Positions 1 through 11,745 are shown, counted from the first letter of the stretch. The stretch is DNA of 64,000 nt from Polytrichum commune (GCA_950295325.1 OX485807.1:35370440-35434439); one strand, 5' to 3'. Translations and numbers: made by a program. Notes: a model not told the origin generated them from the sequence alone.

Positions 1-1034
1 GCGCTACTAGTTTTTTGGAAGTCATAGCTATGAGTTGATGGTGGCAAAGTTTGTGCTCAACGCCTTGCACTTTATGGGGGAGTCCTTTTGAAGGAGCATT
101 CCGATGATTATACAAGTGGGCAGGTGGCATGGTTAGGTGGTGAGTATTGTCTCTCTCCTAGGTAGGTGCTCAAGCCCATGCAAGTAGGGTTTGCCACCTT
201 CCGCATCTTGTATTACTTGATGTTTGGCAAGTCTTTGGGCCCTTATAAATTGTTGGAGTATGTAGTATATCTTCTCATGAATTGTTGTATCTTATGAAAA
301 ATGGTTCATTTTCATTATGTTAGTTCTCCTTAATCTAAATGCTAACCTTGACAATGACATATCAACCATCACCTAAGTTGTATGCATTGGATAGCAATGA
401 TGTCGAGTGTCCAACAAAATTTGTTTATGCTTGAGGTTAGGTTGTCTATGTATATGCTAGACCTTATTGGTTCATACTTGAACCATTTCTAATGCGATTT
501 TTACACTACCTCTCATAAATAAATGTACACCAAAAGCAAATGTTCACTAGTATGTTCTGACCTTCCACCATTTATATGTTTTTGTGTATTGGATTCATGA
601 AAAATGCCTTTATTAATTCTAGTCTTACTTTCAAAAAAATTAATTGCTTAAGATGAATATACGGTCATGGATATAAAAGCTCTTAAAATTTAAGATACCA
701 TTCCATGAAAAGGCTTCCAATGATATGTAATTATAGAGTCCTCAAAATGTATGCCAAAAATAATAATCCTCCCCTAAAGTATGTTGGATATTGCATGTAT
801 ATGCAACATTTCATTTCAATTACGTAGTGCAAGACCCACATGAGTGCATTATGGACTAGATAACCAATGAGAGGAGAGTTGACAATGAACCGCGGGAGTG
901 GTGAGTCATCCACTTACTCAAGTTGATTATCAATCATAATTGATCCATAACATTACTCAGCACTATGCATTCGTTTTGTAGGCCCTAGGAATATAAACAT
1001 GCATAACATTAAATAGCAAGCCCGAATTGACCTT
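1..1034. other. Intergenic, no gene recognised
   Basis: AT-rich sequence with stop codons in all frames. The only open frame above 60 codons (731-913, minus) has no recognisable motif. No RNA gene or terminal repeat was seen. Confidence 0.6.
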
Positions 1035-1082
1035 CTTAAAAGAGCATCAAACCGGCGCGTGCCGGTTTGATGCTCTTTCAAG
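1035..1082. repeat. Near-perfect hairpin, 18-bp perfect stem
   Basis: The perfect arm AAAGAGCATCAAACCGGC (1039-1056) is followed by a 4-base GCGT spacer and its exact complement (1061-1078). Allowing one mismatch, the stem extends to about 22 bp (1035-1082). It is GC-richer than its surroundings. It may be a tiny foldback element or a hairpin-forming insertion. No gene is adjacent. Confidence 0.85.
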
Positions 1083-2730
1083 AGCAAAAGTAACACTAAG
1101 TTTGAGTTTTACTTAGGCTATTTTAGATCTATTTGGGTAGTTACTTTCAATGCTTAGTATTAATTATGTCGGTTTCTAGGACAAAACTAATGCCAAGTGG
1201 TGATAAAGGTTCTAATCTAGGCTAAATTACAATCTAAACAAATTTTATTAGCTATAAAGCAACGGGAAAGTTGGTGAGGTCAAAAAGGTAGTTGCACTTT
1301 TTGGAAAATTCTCCCGACACCCGCATTGGAAACCTCTTTGATACCTTTTTGAAGCTTCTATATTTGATTAATTATCCATTCATTCACCCTTGCTTTGCAA
1401 GCTTTTCCCTTCTTGTTGAGGTAAATTTGCGGGTACTCAAAGGGTACCCTCTTAGCATTGCTACTTAATGTTATGTGGGATGCGAAACTCTAGCAGGAAA
1501 ACTTAAATTCATATTGAGCATCCCATGGTTATATGCCCATGGCCCACATCATTAAGTGATGTTATTTCAACTCGTGGACATATTTATAGAATCATGTACG
1601 ATATCATGTCTCTTGAATGAAAGAATGTGATGGGTCGTGATAACCCTTTGGCTTTTGGATGAGCAATCTATTTTGAACTACTATCATGGATGACAGATGA
1701 AAGCATAATGAAAGTTTTTCACATCATCAAAACAATTTGTAAATTTCATAACTTTTCAAATTGAAAACCATTGGGTTCAATGGGGTTTCATGATCTCAAG
1801 CATGAGCCAAATATCACAAGTTATTTCTCAGTGTGAGGTATACGGGAGTCTTTCAGTTGTTTGTATTAATTAAACGCCTTTATTTGATTGGTGTGTGATT
1901 AGGTGAGGATCAAAGTAAAGAGATTGGATTATGGCTTTCATACTTTATTGACTATTCCACACACTATAGTGAACACAATTTGGAAGGACCTATGTATTCA
2001 GTTAAGAAATCAACAACCATGCACTTCCGAAAATTATAACTATTTTAGGGAAAGTCCAAATTTTAACCCGAGTTTTGTTGATGCTTCATTGTTGATTTGC
2101 TAATGCCACACAAGTCTTGTTGTGTAATTCATATTGGAGAACATGAGAAAGAAACCAAATAACACCCACATACCTTATAAGGCCGGAAGTTGGCTACATG
2201 CTTCAAGTGAGTTTGCGGAATCCTATATAAGCTTAGAAGAATTGCCTCTAAATGGTTCAAACACATGGCAAGTCAGCTTGGACCTCTTGCACCTCCTTAT
2301 CCAATTCCTTTGGCAACAAAGAGTTAACAAATTTTGAGCATGTTCTTCATATCTTTAAAACACATGGTCACAATTGGTATCTATTCCGAATAACATATGT
2401 GATTGAATTGGGTTCGCTTACCTTAAAGTACATGATGCTAAAACTAACAACCTAAAATCTTGTAAAATGATTACATGTGATTCCAAGAATGTCCGCTTTG
2501 TTCAGGTTCCCATGTCGGTTTTCAATCATCTACAAATAAAAGCTTGAACCCTTTTAACTTTTGCATACAAAATTCAAATGAGACCTACTTTGGTGCATTG
2601 GAATCCCTTGTCAATTGGTAATAATTGTCATATAAAACCATTATATATATTAATAAGATATATGCTTAGTGCTTATGGTGTCGGTTAGCACCATCTACCT
2701 TACATTAGGACCATGGCCATATAATTGTGA
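1083..2730. other. Intergenic with a copy of dispersed repeat R1 (about 1885-2170)
   Basis: No gene is recognised. About 1885-2170 matches 3190-3500: a GTGTGTGATTAGGTGAGGAT-like start, then a segment read as AAGAAATCAACAA, then ACACCCACATACC at the end. Related copies occur in both orientations elsewhere in the window. The short open frames at 1903-2455 lie in this repeat and are not conserved between copies. Confidence 0.6.
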
Positions 2731-3041
2731 GGGCCCTTGACTCTCATCCAAAGGTTGTACCAGCTGTCTAAGGTCCTCGACTCTAACATGGTCTACTGAA
2801 ATTTGCGTCAGGCCTACCTCATGAAGGTGGGCTTGACGCAAATTCCAGCAAAACGTAAACCATTATCCATAGTTTGCCATGTAGGAATCCATGTAGACTT
2901 TTCAATCATGATAATTACTTTGGCCCTTAAGCCTTCACCTTCTAGTGTGAAGTGTACTTGGATAGTCTCGGCCTTTTTGACTAACGAGAGATCTTAGAAT
3001 GCAATGGTCACAGGCCATCAGGCTCATGTGTGAAGTGGCCC
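2731..3041. mobile_element. Diverged Tourist-like MITE copy
   Basis: The right end (TGTGTGAAGTGGCCC at 3041) and the internal stretch reading ATGTAGGAATCCATGTAGAC match the better-preserved elements at 6193-6694 and 54678-54944. The left end (GGGCCC at 2731) fits the terminal inverted repeat poorly, so this copy is degenerate or recombined. It is non-coding. Confidence 0.6.
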
Positions 3042-3189
3042 TTAAGTGCATCAGAATGCATTTGAACAAACACAAACCACCAACATGCATGCCTTGCTCC
3101 AAAGGAAACCAGGAAACTTACTACCATACCTTTGCTTTCTTATTGTCTAAGGCAAATGGGTCTTAAGTGACTACTTTTCTTCATCGGAT

Positions 3190-3500
3190 CTCTGGATTTG
3201 ATTGGTATGTGGTTCTGAGAGGATCAAAGAGCAAACACCATAAAGACACATGTTTAAAAGAGATTAGACTACGTCTTCAAATACTAAAAACTACTCTACA
3301 CTCAATAATGAACACAATCGGGAAAACCTACGTATCCAATTAAGAAATCAACAAACATACACTTCCGATAACCATAACCAAATCAAGGAAGATCCGATTT
3401 TTACAGTTTTTTCCATTGTAGATTTGCTAATGCAATGCGAGGTTTGTTGTGTAAATCTAATTGGTAGAAGTTGGAGAACAAGTAAAAGGAACCACACATA
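3190..3500 (+). repeat. Dispersed repeat R1 copy
   Basis: Shares the series GAGGATCAAAGAGCAAACAC, AAAGACACATGTTTAAAAGA and AAGAAATCAACAAACATACA with copies at 1885, 35335 (plus), 18240, 32700, 36180 and 55380 (minus). It is non-coding; the class of element is unknown. Confidence 0.65.
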
Positions 3501-4076
3501 CCACCCACCTACCTTAGCTATACACCAGCACTAAGAATCATCGTATGGTCAGCCTATAGCATTCCACTAACTGATGACAACCCCTTTTTCCAAAGAGTCC
3601 GTCTTCAACTGAAAGGCTTGTACTTTTATACAGCTGCTTACATGCTCTGTTGCTTTGTAGCTCCTGTCATAGAAACTTCCAAAGCTCTAAAAGGTGGCCG
3701 TCCTCCTACAAGCCCGACTTCATAGAAATTGTCCCCCAAAGGACTATATAAATCGCAGTTAAAAGTGAGGTCTCGCGAACCTACTCTAGTAGTAGTAGTA
3801 GTAATAAGTTACTTCATCCATGTGTGAACCGCCTTCCTTCAACTAGAGTTGCGTTCTAAAATTATATACTCTTCATAGTTAAAACCTCTTATGGCCGTGG
3901 GGACTAGGCCACACCACACAAAAATCTAAGGACCCGTACATAGGTGAATGCATAGTATCAATACATAATGGTATGATTCATATAACCTTATCGACTTGCG
4001 TTGAAATTATAATGTTGTGTCACTTACGTATTGATAATCGGTGGGTATCATAAGATGAGAGAATCTTTGGGCCATG
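3501..4076. other. Intergenic, nothing recognised
   Basis: No supported gene. A short AGT trinucleotide run lies near 3788. Sequence is AT-rich with stops in all frames. Confidence 0.55.
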
Positions 4077-4343
4077 CTAGACACCCACCTCTTTCAGTTG
4101 GGCCCCCACCACTCTTATCCATGGTGAAAGTGCATCCATTTATATTATAACATATGTATGTATGTATGTATGTATAGATATATTATAAATTTAAATTATT
4201 TGACCCCATAAGTAGTATCAAAGGCCCCGAATTATTCTACACTGACCTGCTACAAATGATTAATCACAAGTCTACATGTGTCAACTTTCTACTAGACCCC
4301 TTTGTAATTGTGATGGGGACCCAACTCAAAGATGTGGACACTA
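4077..4343. mobile_element. MITE family A copy (CTAGACACCC ends)
   Basis: The left end reads CTAGACACCCACCTCTTTCA, then GTTGGGCCCCCACCAC. The right end is the inverted counterpart (GGGGACCCAACTCAAAGATG then TGGACAC). Internally it carries a (TATG)n microsatellite at about 4153-4176. Other copies lie at 16774, 26743, 27010 and 45842. It is non-coding. Confidence 0.75.
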
Positions 4344-5763
4344 ACCCTAGTTGAATGTTTGAACACCCGAGTTGTTACTTGGGTCAATACTGTCATATTA
4401 ATATCTTGTTGATACTTCCTAGATATGAAGGTTTTGGCATGGCATATAGACACGAAGGGTACCAAGAACAACAATATCCTTACCATACTTCTATCAAACT
4501 TTCAAAAACTTCATTATAGATATCCAAGTGGTATCAAATAAGGTTATAGCATTCCAACATCAGTTTAAAGAAAAAAAGGGTTTGTAGTTAACATACAAAC
4601 ATCGACTATAAAGGATGAATCTTTTGAGATCATATTGATACAGTTGGAATCATGATAAATACCTGATGCTCCCATAAAACATTCTACAAGCGTTTTCCTA
4701 CGATTCACAATGGAACATCAAAGAACCACTTTGGGTAGTTTAGGCTTTTAAGAGTCATGAGGTTTTGTTCATTTTGAAGCCAATGTTCATTATCGTTCTG
4801 CATGGAAAGGCTATTGAGGATGGGAACACAAGAGAGTTCTTTATGCACGGTGAGCTTGAGGAGCTTTGCCTTATGTAAAGTTCCAGCCGAGAATGTTGAG
4901 GCCTCATTAAGAGGGGCTGAAAACCCCTAAAGAAGATTTTCATCACTACACTGATTATCCCAATTAGAGTGTGTGGTATTCATTCCCGAAACACACACTA
5001 TTTTGTCAAGTCTGAAAATTAGCAAGGGTTGAAATTTTACTAAGTGATACTAAGTTCATGAATACGTGTTCATTTACCATACATTTCGAGAAAATTAGCG
5101 CATGCTCTAAGATGCTAAAAAAATTATATGCATACACAAGCTTGTCATTGAATAATGCTTGGATGAATAAAACCGGTGTTTTCAATGAATAGTGTTGCTA
5201 TGAATAGTATTTTTAGTGAATAATGCCGAGATGAGCAATGCTTCCTAGATCTTTTGGTGGCACTAATGCCACAGTGAAGATAAATTCAATATCACCTTCA
5301 CTAATTTTGCACACTTAATATTAGCCCTCCCTCACTAATTGGGATAATCTGTGTAGTCTTGAATGCACGAGCTATTTCAAACAGTGTCCAATGATGGCAA
5401 TGTATGTTCCCTCAAGGAATACATTATGCGCATGGGTAATTAACTAGGGTAGCTTACATAAAGAGATTTGTAATTTCAATATTTCATTGTTTTAGTGTTT
5501 GATTGATGTCATAATCCAAACCCACACTTGGTTCAAAAGCGATCTATTGTGCACAATGGTAACTGCCAAATGGGACTCGATGGATTTGCATGCCACTAAG
5601 TATGCACAACTAATAGAATTATCCGTAAAGTCTCTCAAAGAGGGATCAAACCTTGGGTTTCATCCCGGTTTTGCCAACATTGGCATTGTCCTCGGCATTG
5701 TCCTGACATCATGTCTTGATGTTTATTTTCAATTCTCGGATCAAAGTTTGAAAGGTCCAATTC
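4344..5763. other. Intergenic, no gene recognised
   Basis: No supported gene. An open frame starting at 5499 runs into the neighbouring MITE and is treated as chance. The phrase TGAATAGTGTTGCTATGAAT near 5190 belongs to a short local repetition (GAATAGT/GAATAATG). Confidence 0.5.
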
Positions 5764-5766
5764 TGA

Positions 5767-6099
5767 GGGCCGGTTCACACTATGGCCAAACTTCGAGAGG
5801 AGAAGCGTTTCGACCAATGAAAATGCATAAATGTCCAAAGTCCGTCCTCTCGGCCTTCACACTAGAGGCCAAAGTCCAAAGGACGTCGCCTCCAAAAGAG
5901 CCTAGGTGGCGGCACTTTTAGGAAGTTATGGCGCCAAGAGTTCGGCCTCTCGACCCAAACTTCCGTCGAGAGGCCGAACATTTTTAGCCGTGGATTATTT
6001 TAATATACTTTTTCAACCCAGAGGCTTCTCCTCTCGACATAGTTTGGTCTAGAAAAGTGATGCTTCTCCTCTCGACTTGGGGATAGTGTGAACCGGCCC
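5767..6099. mobile_element. Tourist-like (PIF/Harbinger-type) MITE with TGA target duplication
   Basis: The terminal inverted repeat starts GGGCCGGTTCACACTAT on the left, with the exact complement at the right end (ATAGTGTGAACCGGCCC). CGAGAGGAGAAGC is repeated inverted inside. TGA flanks both sides (5764-5766 and 6100-6102). Three-base target duplications with GG-initial ends are typical of PIF/Harbinger derivatives. The 333-bp element has no transposase, so it is non-autonomous. Confidence 0.85.
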
Positions 6100-6192
6100 T
6101 GAGCATTCATACTTTGAGTCATGTTTTGGGTGCTAAGGTTAGATTTTGAACACACATGTACTTTGTGCCAACCAGAGACATGGATAGGGTGA

Positions 6193-6694
6193 AGGCCACT
6201 TCACACACAAGCCAAGCGCCGTGACCATGAAATTGTAAGAGCCCAAAAGAAAGTGTTCAAAAGCCGTCCCAAGACACCTCCAAAATCACGTAGTGTGGTC
6301 ATGGACCCTCAAGTGTAGTGTGAAGTCATATGTGACCGGACCTTCAATCAAATGCTATTTCAATGAATTTCTATTCATGCGGGTCCTCACACATAATAAA
6401 ATAAAATAAAATAAATCAACTGTTGTGAGTGTTCGGAATGCCATGGTCTCCCGGTTTTGTGTTAGGCCTACTTCCAAGAGGTGGTTTTTGAAAATAGTCC
6501 AAGTGACCATGAAACATGATCCAATCGATGCCATATAGGAATCCATGTAGACTTTACATCCATCTTGCATTCACATACTCCCTTGGTCCCTCAAGCGTAG
6601 TGTGAAGTGATTGGATGGGCTCCACCTTTTCCACCAGTGAGAGTGCTTGAAGTGTACTGGTCACGGGCTCTCAGTCTCGTGTGTGAAGTGGCCC
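6193..6694. mobile_element. Tourist-like MITE with TGA target duplication (longest copy)
   Basis: The ends are AGGCCACTTCACACACAAG and the complement of GGGCCACTTCACACACGAG, with TGA at 6190-6192 and 6695-6697. Shorter or rearranged relatives lie at 2731-3041, 54678-54944 and 55061-55310. It is non-coding, and its end sequence is similar to the neighbour at 5767-6099. Confidence 0.85.
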
Positions 6695-6697
6695 TGA

Positions 6698-6954
6698 AAT
6701 TGGTTTGGTGAAGGTATTGAACTTGAACTTTGGCACTTCATGAGTGCTTGAACTTGCACAGCAACTTCAGCACTTCAACGGGATCTTCAGCAACTCCAGC
6801 ACTTGAACTTCAACTTCAATTAGAACGTGAATTTGGCACTTGAACTCCAGTAAACTTCGGCAGTCATGTTTCTTCAACTTCAGCAACCCCAAACTTCCGT
6901 AAACTTGAGTGTCTCATCTTTTTGAATTTGAGAGAATGTAGGAGAATCCATGTT
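6698..6954. repeat. Low-complexity stretch rich in ACTTCAGCAACTT-like words
   Basis: Many imperfect copies of CTTGAACTT, GGCACTTGAACT and ACTTCAGCA occur between about 6710 and 6900. This is a decayed microsatellite-like region. No gene was seen. Confidence 0.6.
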
Positions 6955-9085
6955 TTCTGAAGGCCGGACGTTAAAGAACCCCTATCGAGCTCTGTCCGCC
7001 TAAGAATCCGTTGTCCCTGGCCCATCCGCTAGTGCCCAAACCAAAATTTATTGGTGTTGCCCACGTTGTTGCCTGTAGCTTACTTAACCAGACAGAACCA
7101 TGGACAGAGTCAACTCCAACCACATTAGTCATCCTTCGAGCCACATACCTTCATTGGACATTGTGAACATTCCTTCCTCCCATCTCCTCGAATCTGCATC
7201 ACATTTGCTAAATATGTTATGCAAACGAAATATGCTAATGTGTTATGCACCAGTTCCAAATTTAGATCCAAATTTATGTTATGCACAAGCCCCAGTTCTA
7301 GATCTAGAACTGTGTCATGCACTAGATCCATAAATGTGTCATGCACGAGATCTAGAAATGTGTTATGCACCAGATCAAGATTCATAAATGTGTCATTCAC
7401 CAAATCCAAAAATGTGGTATGTAATGAAATTAATGGATCCGAACTTGTTAGTGCGCACAACTATTTCATACAAATAATGCTTATAGTCAAGTGGTCTTCT
7501 TCTCTAAGCCTGTAATGTTAGGATTTTATAACTTAGTGTAGACACCTTCTTGTTTTGTGCCTACGCTCACATGATTTGTAGGTTGTACATGAGTATTTAT
7601 GATCGTACTTAATTTGATTATGTGCTAGTAATTGACGTGGTGTTATGAAATTTTGCTATCATGTCTAATGATTATGTAATTTCATTATAATCTACAATTC
7701 ATATCAGTGTAGACCTACGATTGTTCTGTATCCATTTATTTTCTTCCCTCGTAAGCAACATGCCTCTTGGATGATCCTTTGGTAGATCCTTCAAGGAAAC
7801 TTCTATGTTTTTTTCCAGTGAATGGTTGCCATCGCATATAATGAATATCTTTGTGTTGTATTTTATTTTTTATGAAATTGCACCCTCTCTCGCGATTAAA
7901 TGGTTATGTTTACCTTCACCAACTCCCTCACCTTTTATTTGTAATGGCTCATGTAAAGACAACCGGATTAGACTAACGTCTTTGTCATATGTCTCGTAGT
8001 TGGATTTGAAATCGATGAAGTTGATCCTCCTGTAATGAGAATTGTAAGTATTTTGCGCAAATTACAACATAATTCCAACCATGTTTGATTAACTATGTTG
8101 GAACCGCAAAACTCATTAAATCAATATGTTATATATATGTGAATATATATGTGAATATATGTTATCATATCAACAAGTTCGTGTTAGTAAATCAATTGGA
8201 TTAACTAACCGATTAGAGACTCACAAAACTCATAAGTGATAATCCAACCGAATGGATACGAAACAATCATAGGTCTACACTGATATGAATTGTAAATTAT
8301 AATGAATCCACATAATCATTAGACATAGCAAAATCTCATGATACCACGTCAACTACTAGCACGTAATCGAATTAAGTGCGATAAAAAATACTCATGCACA
8401 ACCTACAAAACATATGAGCGTAAGTACAAAACAAGAAGGTGTCTACACTGAGTTATAAAATCTTAACATCACAAACTCAGAGAAGGAAACCACTTGATTA
8501 TGAGCATTATTTGTATAAAATAGTTGTGCACACTAACAAATTCGGTTCCATTAATTTCATTACATGCCACATTTTTGGATTTGGTGAATGACACATTTAT
8601 GGATCTCGATTTGGTGCATAACACAATTATAGATTTGGTTCATGACACAATTTTGGATCTGGTGCATAACACTATTTTGGATCTGATACATGACACAGTT
8701 TTGGATCTGATGCATGACACAATTATGGATTTGGTGCATGACACAATTTTGGATCAGTGCATGACACAATTCTGGATCTAGATCTGGAGCTAGTGCATAA
8801 CACATTAGCAATTTTTGTTTGCATAACATATTTAACAAATGTGATGCAGATTCAAGGAGATGGGAGAATGTTCAATGAAGGTATGTGGCTCAAACAATGA
8901 CTAACGTGGTTGGAGCTGACTATGTCCATGGTTCTGTCCGGTCAAGTAAGCTACAGGCAACAACGTGGGCAACACCAATAAATTTTGGTTTGGGTACTAG
9001 CGGGTGGATCAGGGACAACAAATTCTTAGGCGAACAGAGCTTGATAGGGGTTCTTTAGCATCCGACCTTTTGAAGGGGGTAGCTA
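6955..9085. mobile_element. 2.1-kb foldback element (large inverted repeat)
   Basis: The left arm (about 6955-7735) and right arm (about 8255-9085) are imperfect inverted copies around a spacer of about 520 bp. Matching pairs include TTAAAGAACCCCTATCGAGC (6972) with its complement near 9040-9060, GTGTAGACACCTTCTTGTTT (7540) with its complement near 8430, and GTGTAGACCTACGATTGT (7707) with its complement near 8265. Both arms contain a roughly 24-bp tandem repeat. No transposase was seen. Candidates are a foldback transposon or an inverted duplication. Confidence 0.8.
8575..8785 (+). repeat. About 24-bp tandem repeat inside the foldback arm
   Basis: About nine imperfect units of the type TGGATTTGGTGCATGACACA plus AATT. 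The inverted counterpart lies at about 7235-7430 with fewer, more diverged units. Because the unit is close to 24 bases, it creates an open frame with an eight-residue pattern (DLVHDTIL-like). I regard that frame as a by-product. Confidence 0.75.
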
Positions 9086-10228
9086 GTTTGGAGATGCAAA
9101 ATTACACCAAATCTAGGCGCAAGGGTCATGCTTAGCTTCAACCTTGACAGGTTTGGTTGCAGGTTGATAGGCCACCCATACTATTCCTCGCAGTTACAAA
9201 CCCGGGTGATTTTCCATTTATTCTTCCAAAGCAAAAGTACAACTCTAAAAATTTGGGTTTCATCCCTATTACTTTACATATATTTCTAATGTCATATGTA
9301 CACAAGTTGGTTCACTCTTCATCAATAAAAGACACTATAAAATATGTACAATTATATATTTACTTATTTGAATGGGTCATTTAATCGCTTGTCACCAAGA
9401 TAATCTCCCCCCCCCCCCCCCCCCAAATAATTATACCCTTGTTGCACGTGGTACCCTTGTCACATGGGTTATTTCTTAGCTAAATTTGAAACTTGCATCT
9501 ACTTTCCCTTAGTTATTTTGAACTTACATTTGATGTCTTTGTAAACTTGTGCATCATAAATGAAACATACTTTATGCACATGATACAAGTTTAAGGTATA
9601 TTTCATGCACATTAGGCTGCAGGTGTAAAGGACACCTCTTTCTATTCTAGCTTTAAGAATAAAATGTCAAAGAATCAAGGTCCTTGAGCACATCCGCAAA
9701 GCAAAGCATGATCAAGTGGCAAGCTCTCACTAGTGAACACCTCATTGTTGCCTATCTTTAGACACACACAACCTTCTCCCACCTACCACAATTCAATGGA
9801 GGAGATGTGTGCCCAATGGAGTTGTCCTAAGACCTTTATCCCTAAGTTTATTGCATTTGAACGTAAATAGGCTACTTACGGCTTTTTTTTCCTTTCTTCA
9901 TGAATACAAATGGCAATAAAGCAATGCCAAGAATGAATCAAAAAGTAAAAAGCAATATCCATTTAGAGGGGAGGTGGGGCCCCTCATGCGTGTTACACCA
10001 CCACGTAATAAGAACAAAACAAAACGAACAACCACCAAGGACTACCCCTCAAACACCAACATACCAAGACCATGCCACTAAAAGTGTTTTAAATCTTTCA
10101 ATTCCATTCTCAAGCTCGTCTCTATTGCCAAAAACCTCCATTGCAAAGCCTTTGCACCCAAGATTGGTTGAAGGCTTCAAATAAGCCAACTTTGGGACGA
10201 AGGTAACCAAGTAATATGTATGAGGATC
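9086..10228. other. Intergenic with C18 homopolymer
   Basis: No supported gene. A run of 18 C residues spans 9407-9424. An open frame at 9900-10184 has no recognisable motif and ends just before the LTR insertion. Confidence 0.5.
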
Positions 10229-11740
10229 TGTGAGCCCAATACGGTGCCCACATGTGCTTTTAACCCTAAAAATCATTTAAGTGTTGGTTTGATCTTTGTT
10301 TTCAATTATACAAAAAAACATAAAAAGAGTGAAGCTTAGTATTTTATTAGAATTAAGTTAAGAAGGAGACATTAGTTCTTGTTGCCATAGAAGGATAAGC
10401 AAAAGCTAGTGGGTAGTTAGGATTTGGTTAGGAAGGTTGATTTGTTCACGACCAAGGCTTGTAAAGCCATTAGTCAAATTGACCAAAGAAGGAAGGCGAA
10501 CTGATCGAATTAGGCAGGGGATTCCAAACAACCTAGAGAATCTCAGATCCAGCCCCTCGAACGGGACGGTTGGGTTTCAGGCCGCTGTTGTTCCGCTTGC
10601 TGGCTCTGGGTGCTTGGGCGGGATCTCTGTGGCCAGAGGGATGGACGAGGAGGCTGCAAACTAACTCTGAAGCGGCTCGCCGAAATGGGGATGGGCTGGT
10701 TATGGCTAAGGTGGGAAGTGGGCAGGAGCGACTGGGAGGCAACGGATTAAAGGGTGGAATGAGCAAAGACGGAAGTGTGGAGCTCAAGAGCTCGAGAGGG
10801 GTAGTTGGCTTCGGCATTCTAGTTGAATCTCTGGTTGGGGTTAGAGGCGGCATTGCACCAATGATCAGCTCATGAATTGAGGGCAGATCAAACGGAACCC
10901 CACCATTGCATCATTGGGAACCACAGGTGAAAATGGCTGGTAATGGGCATGTCGACGTCAAAATTGAGCCGAGAGCGCTCGAGGTGAGGAATCAGATGCT
11001 CTGGTTGCACTTGGAATCAGCTGGGAAGGGTCAGAGTTCTCCCTCGAAGGAAGGATGCGCGAGAGTGCCAGTGAATTCAACGTTCTGTGCCAGGGCAGCG
11101 GAGCAATTGAAGGTTCCAGCTGAACGCTTAATAGGTGGCGTCTAAGGAGGCAGCAGACAGGGCTACTGGAACGCCGAAACCCCTCCTCAGTGTGCGGGCA
11201 GGGAGATCCCGAGGGTAGGCAGCAACGGGGAGGAGAAGGACTAAGCCGCTAGACTCAGCCGCCCTGTGAAGGGCGTCAACGGGCACCTCGGGGGATGGAA
11301 CATCGTAGATTGTAGAGCGACTGCTGGAGACTGAGGCTCAAGGCTGGTGCTTTTAGGGGCCTGGCAGATGGTACCCATTAGCCGAAGTGGTTAGGAGGTG
11401 GATTAGGCTAGGGTAAATGGGGGTTAGGGAGGATTGAAGATATTAGCCTTGGGTGAGGTGGTGGTTCTTAGCTGAAAACCACTTAGGGCTCGTGGCTTAA
11501 CATCTTGTAGGATTTGGTTGGTGTGATGTGGAAAAGAGTGAGTTAGTGGGAGTAGGAACTTAGGTTAGTAAGAGCATTTCCTAATGCTTGTACCTTGTCT
11601 TATTGAATTAAAATTGTGAGTTGTGGGACACCGGTGGGATCCCCACACATGTCAAAGTATGGTGAACATTGAGCAGTGAGTGTTGGCTACAAACTCCCAT
11701 CTGGACTACGACGCATAAGGGTGGGAGTTTGTGATTGACA
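10229..11740 (+). mobile_element. Solo LTR, family L1, with GGATC target duplication
   Basis: Begins TGTGAGCCCAATACGG and ends GTTTGTGATTGACA (TG...CA). It is flanked on both sides by GGATC (10224-10228 and 11741-11745), the 5-bp target duplication expected of an LTR retrotransposon. At 1512 bp with no internal coding region, it fits a solo LTR left by LTR-LTR recombination. It shares both termini with 43367-45447 and, inverted, with 50147-51854. Short GC-rich open frames between 10437 and 11145 are not shared between copies. Confidence 0.85.
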
Positions 11741-11745
11741 GGATC

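Noticed and set aside
5499..5921. 140-codon frame
   Set aside because: Its second half lies inside the MITE at 5767-6099 and the first half has no recognisable motif.
7125..8838. Frames of 85-111 codons with repeated DLVHDT or similar
   Set aside because: Produced by the 24-bp tandem repeat in the foldback arms; frames exist on both strands and are not conserved between arms.
9407..9424. C18 homopolymer as a functional site
   Set aside because: Homopolymers of this length are common slippage products and often sequencing-uncertain.
10437..11145. Several GC-rich short frames, possibly a gene
   Set aside because: They lie inside a TG...CA element with target duplications and are not shared by the other LTR copies.
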